This document shows positions 6,981-9,324 of a stretch of 9,324 bases of DNA, piece by piece. The stretch lies in the NCBI GenBank assembly GCA_903864455.1, contig CAIPFW010000255.1:1-9324 (forward strand). The letters run 5' to 3'. Each line of letters starts with the position of its first letter. Within the stretch, counting starts at the first letter, position 1. The notes under the pieces were generated by a model that was not told the origin of the DNA, did not search any database, and worked only from the letters and a program-made list of their open reading frames with translations. The position numbers and the translations under genes are program-made. The DNA comes from an uncultured Anaplasmataceae bacterium (GTDB lineage Bacteria; Pseudomonadota; Alphaproteobacteria; Rickettsiales; CAIPFW01).

Positions 6981-7839
6981 TAACAACAATTACATTGAGA
7001 GGTAATTTAAAGTTATCTGGGAATTTTGTAAGCTTATCAATCTTACAACCACGCCAAGGGAACACTCGATCTAAATTCTTCGCGTTCATCAAATTAGCTC
7101 CAGATAAATTAGTTCCACATAAAGAAGCCTCAAATAAATTAGCTTCAGATAAATCAGCTCCAGATAAATTAGCTTCAGATAAAGAAGCGTCAAATAAATT
7201 AGCTTCAGATAAATCAGCTCCAGATAAATTAGCTTCAGATAAATTAGCTCTAGATAAATTAGCTTCAGATAAATTAGCTTCAGATAAATTAGCTTTAGGT
7301 AAATCAGCTTTAGATAAATTAGCTTTAGATAAACCAGCTTCAGATAAATCAGCTTCAGATAAATCAGCTTCAGATAAATTAGCTTTAGATAAATTAGCTT
7401 TAGATAAATTAGCTTTAAATAAATCAGCTTCAGATAAATTAGCTTCAGATAAATCAGCTTCAGATAAATTAGCTCCAGATAAATCAGCTTTAGATAAATT
7501 AGCTCCAGATAAATCAGCTTTAGATAAATCAACTTCAGATAAATTAGCTCCAGATAAATTAGCTTCAGATAAATTAGCTTTAGGTAAATCAGCTTTAGAT
7601 AAATTAGCTCCAGATAAATTAGCTTTAGATAAATCAGCTTTAGATAAATCAGCTCTAGATAAATCAGCTCTAGATAAATTAGCTCCAGATAAATTAGCTT
7701 CAATGAAATTCCCATACTTCTCGCTCGAACGGTGAGGATAATTTTTTTGATTGTCTGTCGTTATCTCAGTATTTTTGACAAAATACCCAATTGCATAATA
7801 AATTAATATTTTTCCATCTCCGTTTTTTTCTATAACCAT
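6796..7839 (-). CDS. Pentapeptide-repeat protein, 3' end frameshifted
   Basis: The readable frame gives 347 residues. Residues 1-47 are a non-repeat start (MVIEKNGDGKILIYYAIGYF), with a mildly hydrophobic stretch at 11-21. Residues 48-252 are 41 uninterrupted pentapeptides of the form A(D/N)LSx. Such arrays fold into a right-handed quadrilateral beta-helix with Leu in the core. The array closes in the usual way (NLSGANLMNAKNL, then LTKFPDNFKLP near 270-280). After this comes a two-unit repeat (ELPKNVKLADSCEL... and KLSENVKIADNQEL...), where the frame abruptly ends TKIEPGK. Repeat homology shows that this end is wrong and that the original protein continued to 6470, about 456 residues with two membrane helices. 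Pentapeptide proteins include DNA-mimic gyrase inhibitors and many proteins of unknown role; the adjacent topA is suggestive but not evidence. The tail of Ser/Lys/Glu/Gly at position five is surface-exposed and variable. The ATG at 7837-7839 has no clear Shine-Dalgarno. Confidence 0.85.
   Translation of the reverse strand: MVIEKNGDGKILIYYAIGYFVKNTEITTDNQKNYPHRSSEKYGNFIEANLSGANLSRADLSRADLSKADLSKANLSGANLSKADLPKANLSEANLSGANLSEVDLSKADLSGANLSKADLSGANLSEADLSEANLSEADLFKANLSKANLSKANLSEADLSEADLSEAGLSKANLSKADLPKANLSEANLSEANLSRANLSEANLSGADLSEANLFDASLSEANLSGADLSEANLFEASLCGTNLSGANLMNAKNLDRVFPWRGCKIDKLTKFPDNFKLPLNVIVVNGELPKNVKLADSCELKEKGGVWRVVQKERFENHNVDGKLSENVKIADNQELKKTKIEPGK
6819..6825 (-). promoter_or_regulatory. 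A7 homopolymer, candidate slippage or frameshift site
   Basis: On the coding strand the sequence is CTG AAA AAA ACG. One more A gives CTG AAA AAA AAC GAA GAT, which joins the pentapeptide frame to the downstream membrane frame. A7 is a known kind of hotspot for RNA-polymerase slippage and for replication slippage in AT-rich genomes. A single tRNA-Lys could also slip back by one on AAA, but the site is not a standard X XXY YYZ heptamer. Confidence 0.45.
7084..7698 (-). repeat. 41-copy 15-bp tandem array inside the pentapeptide gene
   Basis: A 15-bp unit of the type GCTAATTTATCTGAA repeats 41 times without a break (615 bp). Variation is concentrated at the second codon (AAT/GAT) and the fifth codon (GAA, AAA, GGA, AGA). 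Since the unit is a multiple of three, every frame through it stays open, which creates long spurious ORFs on both strands. Confidence 0.95.
7121..7240 (-). repeat. 60-bp perfect-register tandem duplication in the array
   Basis: 7121-7180 and 7181-7240 are identical at 59 of 60 positions (C at 7129, G at 7189), equal to four pentapeptides (ANLFD/E, ASLS/CG-type units). A second long match of about 48 bp recurs 285 bp (19 units) apart, starting at 7276 and 7561, around the unusual GGT-containing LPK unit. These show that the array has grown by block duplication. Confidence 0.9.
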
Positions 7840-8006
7840 ATAACTTGCATTTATTTATTAAAAATTTTATTTTAACATATTTTTTTATAAAAAGAAAGTT
7901 TTTATTTATTGGGCATATTGCCTATCTTATAACTTGCACATTTATTAAATAAATCATCACTCTTTCTTGAATTTCTTTTAGATAAAAGTAATTTTTGAGA
8001 AATAAA

Positions 8007-8056
8007 TATGATGGTTTAATGGGATTTTTTATTTAAGGGGAAATGCAATGGGTTTA
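8007..8056 (+). repeat. 50-bp intergenic repeat, copy 2
   Basis: The segment differs from 3358-3407 by one base in 50 and lies in the same orientation. Flanks are unrelated, so the conserved unit is really about 50 bp. Here the embedded ATGGGTTTA reads MGLI and stops, so no peptide beyond the first three codons is shared with copy 1. ATGGTTTAAT near its start and ATGGGTTTAAT at its end are near-direct repeats. Confidence 0.9.
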
Positions 8057-8141
8057 ATATAAATCAGTGGGAATTGAAAGACTGAAGACTGCCACAATAA
8101 TGATCGAGATAAACTTATTATTTGCTTTGCGTTTTTAGAAC

Positions 8142-8170
8142 TTGAATGTTTTTTATATGTTAATTATGTT
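8142..8170 (+). promoter_or_regulatory. Possible sigma70-type promoter of dapA
   Basis: TTGAAT at 8142-8147 and TATGTT at 8165-8170 are 17 bp apart, each four of six to consensus, leaving a leader of roughly 100 bases before dapA. The high AT content makes chance matches easy. Confidence 0.25.
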
Positions 8171-8279
8171 TATTTTTTTTAAATTTTGCTAATGTTGAAA
8201 AAATGCCTTTCCTCTCATATAATGAAAAGATACCAAGTACATTTTTGAAAAAATATATAGATTTCTAAGCGATAAAAAA

Positions 8280-9197
8280 ATGAAAAATCAAATTTTATAT
8301 ACAGCTTTGGTAACGCCGTTCGACGAGAGTGTCGTAAATGTAGATTATCAATCTTTAGAAAAATTAATTAGATATCAAGAGAATGCAAAAAATGGCATTT
8401 TATTACTTGGTAGCACGGGAGAATCTCTATCTTTGTCTTTTAAAGAAAAGCAAGAAATAATAAATTTCGTATGTAATTTAAAATTAAATACAGAGATTGT
8501 AGTGGGGGTCCCAAGTTGTAATATTGATAGTGCTTTAGAATTAATAGATTTTTGCAATCAAATGCCAATTAGTGGTTATTTAATGACCACTCCTATATAT
8601 ACAAAGCCAGGAGAAATAGGTCAAACAAAATGGTTTGAAAAATTACTTGATAAATCGAAATATCCATCAATATTGTATAATATACCGAGTAGATCGGGAA
8701 TAAAATTAAATCCACAATCAGTGAAGAATTTATCTCAACATGATAAATTTTTTGCTATCAAGGATTCCGGTGGATCTATTGAAAATATGTATGAATATAA
8801 AGTAACAGCACCAAATATTTTAATTTATTGTGGTGATGATTATATGACAAATTCGATGATTTCAGAGGGTGCAATTGGTTTAATTTCTGTAGCATCAAAT
8901 GCACTACCAAAAGGTATGAGAAAGTATCTTGAGAATGCACTGTTAAATAAAGGGAATGATGAAAGCAATCAAGACTTTCATCAAATTTTTAAAGCCTTGT
9001 TTAAAGCAAGCAATCCAATTCCAATCAAAGCTTTATTGAACAAGATTGGCTTAATTCTTTACAAGACGACACGATTACCACTGAGCGCAGATGACTTTAA
9101 TAATTTAAACGAATTATTATCTTTTTATAAAAAGATAAGTGTTTTAGAAGACGAGTCAAACAAATATCAAAATATAAATTCAAAGAAAATCAAATAA
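8280..9197 (+). CDS. dapA: 4-hydroxy-tetrahydrodipicolinate synthase
   Basis: DapA condenses pyruvate with aspartate semialdehyde, the committed step to meso-diaminopimelate for peptidoglycan and to lysine; it works in the cytoplasm as a class I aldolase, usually a tetramer. The 305-residue product is a full TIM barrel. The Schiff-base lysine is K161 in AIKDSGG (159-165). Y133 and R138 in YNIPSRSG (133-140) are the catalytic Tyr and the carboxylate-binding Arg, and Y107 in TTPIYTKP (103-110) is the relay Tyr. The GSTGE loop (44-48) carries Ser where E. coli has Thr44. R138, NPIPIKALL (245-253) and RLPL (265-268) favour DapA over N-acetylneuraminate lyase, which shares GSTGE. A short Lys/Asn-rich tail of about 12 residues exceeds the usual end. 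It stands alone, with no other dap gene in view. The ATG at 8280 directly precedes the barrel; its Shine-Dalgarno is weak. Confidence 0.95.
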   Translation: MKNQILYTALVTPFDESVVNVDYQSLEKLIRYQENAKNGILLLGSTGESLSLSFKEKQEIINFVCNLKLNTEIVVGVPSCNIDSALELIDFCNQMPISGYLMTTPIYTKPGEIGQTKWFEKLLDKSKYPSILYNIPSRSGIKLNPQSVKNLSQHDKFFAIKDSGGSIENMYEYKVTAPNILIYCGDDYMTNSMISEGAIGLISVASNALPKGMRKYLENALLNKGNDESNQDFHQIFKALFKASNPIPIKALLNKIGLILYKTTRLPLSADDFNNLNELLSFYKKISVLEDESNKYQNINSKKIK

Positions 9198-9298
9198 ACA
9201 ATATATTTATCAACACATCTTTTATAGATTTGATTAAAGCTATTATCACTTGAAATCAACTTAACTTGCAAACTCTGAACATCTAATAATAAACCCAT
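9167..9298 (-). other. Small ORF starting in repeat copy 3, doubtful gene
   Basis: From the ATG inside repeat copy 3 (9296-9298) a 43-codon frame runs on the minus strand (begins MGLLLDVQSLQVKLISSDNS, ends IFFEFIF) and overlaps the last 31 bases of dapA. It resembles no family I know. The degenerate copy has AAG rather than AAGGGG before the ATG, so initiation would be weaker. Chance is the default explanation. Confidence 0.2.
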
Positions 9299-9313
9299 TG
9301 CATTTTCTTAAAT
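9290..9313 (-). repeat. Intergenic repeat, copy 3, inverted and partial
   Basis: Read on the minus strand, 16 bases (AAATGCAATGGGTTTA) match the end of copies 1 and 2 exactly. An ATTTAAG beside them also matches, with two bases of the GGGG run lost. Beyond 9313 the similarity fades before the window ends, so this is a diverged or truncated member of the family. Confidence 0.65.
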
Positions 9314-9324
9314 TTCTTGATAAA

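Larger units (their letters stand above)
7840..8279 (+). other. Intergenic region between pentapeptide gene and dapA, no gene seen
   Basis: These 440 bp have no convincing coding or RNA gene. TATAACTTGCA occurs at 7839-7849, overlapping the start of the pentapeptide gene, and again at 7928-7938, with similar AT-rich sequence after both; it could be a duplicated upstream segment or a binding site. A small hairpin GGCA-TAT-TGCC lies at 7912-7922. Copy 2 of the 50-bp repeat spans 8007-8056. The rest is AT-rich and holds a possible dapA promoter. Confidence 0.6.

Noticed and set aside
7084..7698. CRISPR-like array
   Set aside because: Units are contiguous 15-mers without unique spacers, and they encode a well-known protein repeat.
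7089..7715. Minus-strand ORF of 208 codons with LIYLK repeats
   Set aside because: Same array read in another frame; no start signal, and no non-repeat sequence that makes sense as a protein.
6995..7735. Plus-strand ORF of 246 codons made of DKLAS-type repeats
   Set aside because: It is the complement of the pentapeptide array. A 15-bp unit keeps all frames open; the opposite frame has the classic A(D/N)LSx pattern and proper flanking domains.
3358..8056. Direct 50-bp repeats as att sites of a genomic island
   Set aside because: The interval contains topA, an essential core gene in normal dprA-topA order, and no integrase or tRNA is seen.
8280..9197. N-acetylneuraminate lyase (NanA) because of the GSTGE motif
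   Set aside because: R138 in YNIPSRSG and the NPIPIKALL and RLPL motifs are characteristic of DapA; NanA has a different sequence after YNIP.

Overview
The window reads as chromosome of a very AT-rich, probably host-associated bacterium. Two housekeeping genes stand side by side (dprA then topA), the lysine/peptidoglycan gene dapA follows, and the remainder is accessory: a large acidic coiled-coil protein, a pentapeptide-repeat protein and small intergenic repeats. AT-rich codon choice, homopolymer runs, long gaps and low-complexity accessory proteins fit an obligate intracellular lineage such as Rickettsiales or a related group. That placement is inference: dprA-topA adjacency occurs in many bacterial phyla, and the dapA product looks more chlamydia-like than rickettsia-like from memory.

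Layout. 30-2111 (minus) encodes a 693-residue soluble acidic coiled-coil protein of unknown function with an Arg-rich tail. It is divergent from dprA (2234-3337, plus; DNA-processing protein A). A 309-bp gap with a 50-bp repeat separates dprA from topA (3647-6220, plus; DNA topoisomerase I). A small single-TM ORF (about 6241-6441) follows topA closely. Convergent to it is a minus-strand pentapeptide-repeat gene (6796-7839) with 41 perfect-register A(D/N)LSx units. A 440-bp gap holding a second, 49/50 identical copy of the 50-bp repeat leads to dapA (8280-9197, plus; 4-hydroxy-tetrahydrodipicolinate synthase). A shortened, inverted third copy sits at the right edge.

The main discovery is at the 3' end of the pentapeptide gene. 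The frame stops at 6796-6798, but a -1 shift at an A7 run (T7 at 6819-6825 on the plus strand) opens a further 115-codon frame ending at 6470. It restores the second copy of a tandem repeat in the protein and then encodes two hydrophobic membrane segments. The protein is therefore probably a membrane-anchored pentapeptide protein of about 456 residues that is frameshifted, slippage-expressed, phase-variable, or affected by a sequencing error.

The core genes have independent jobs (DNA uptake/recombination, supercoil relaxation, diaminopimelate/lysine synthesis). No operon linking the accessory genes into a single pathway is visible, and I see no tRNA, rRNA, CRISPR array or intact insertion sequence.
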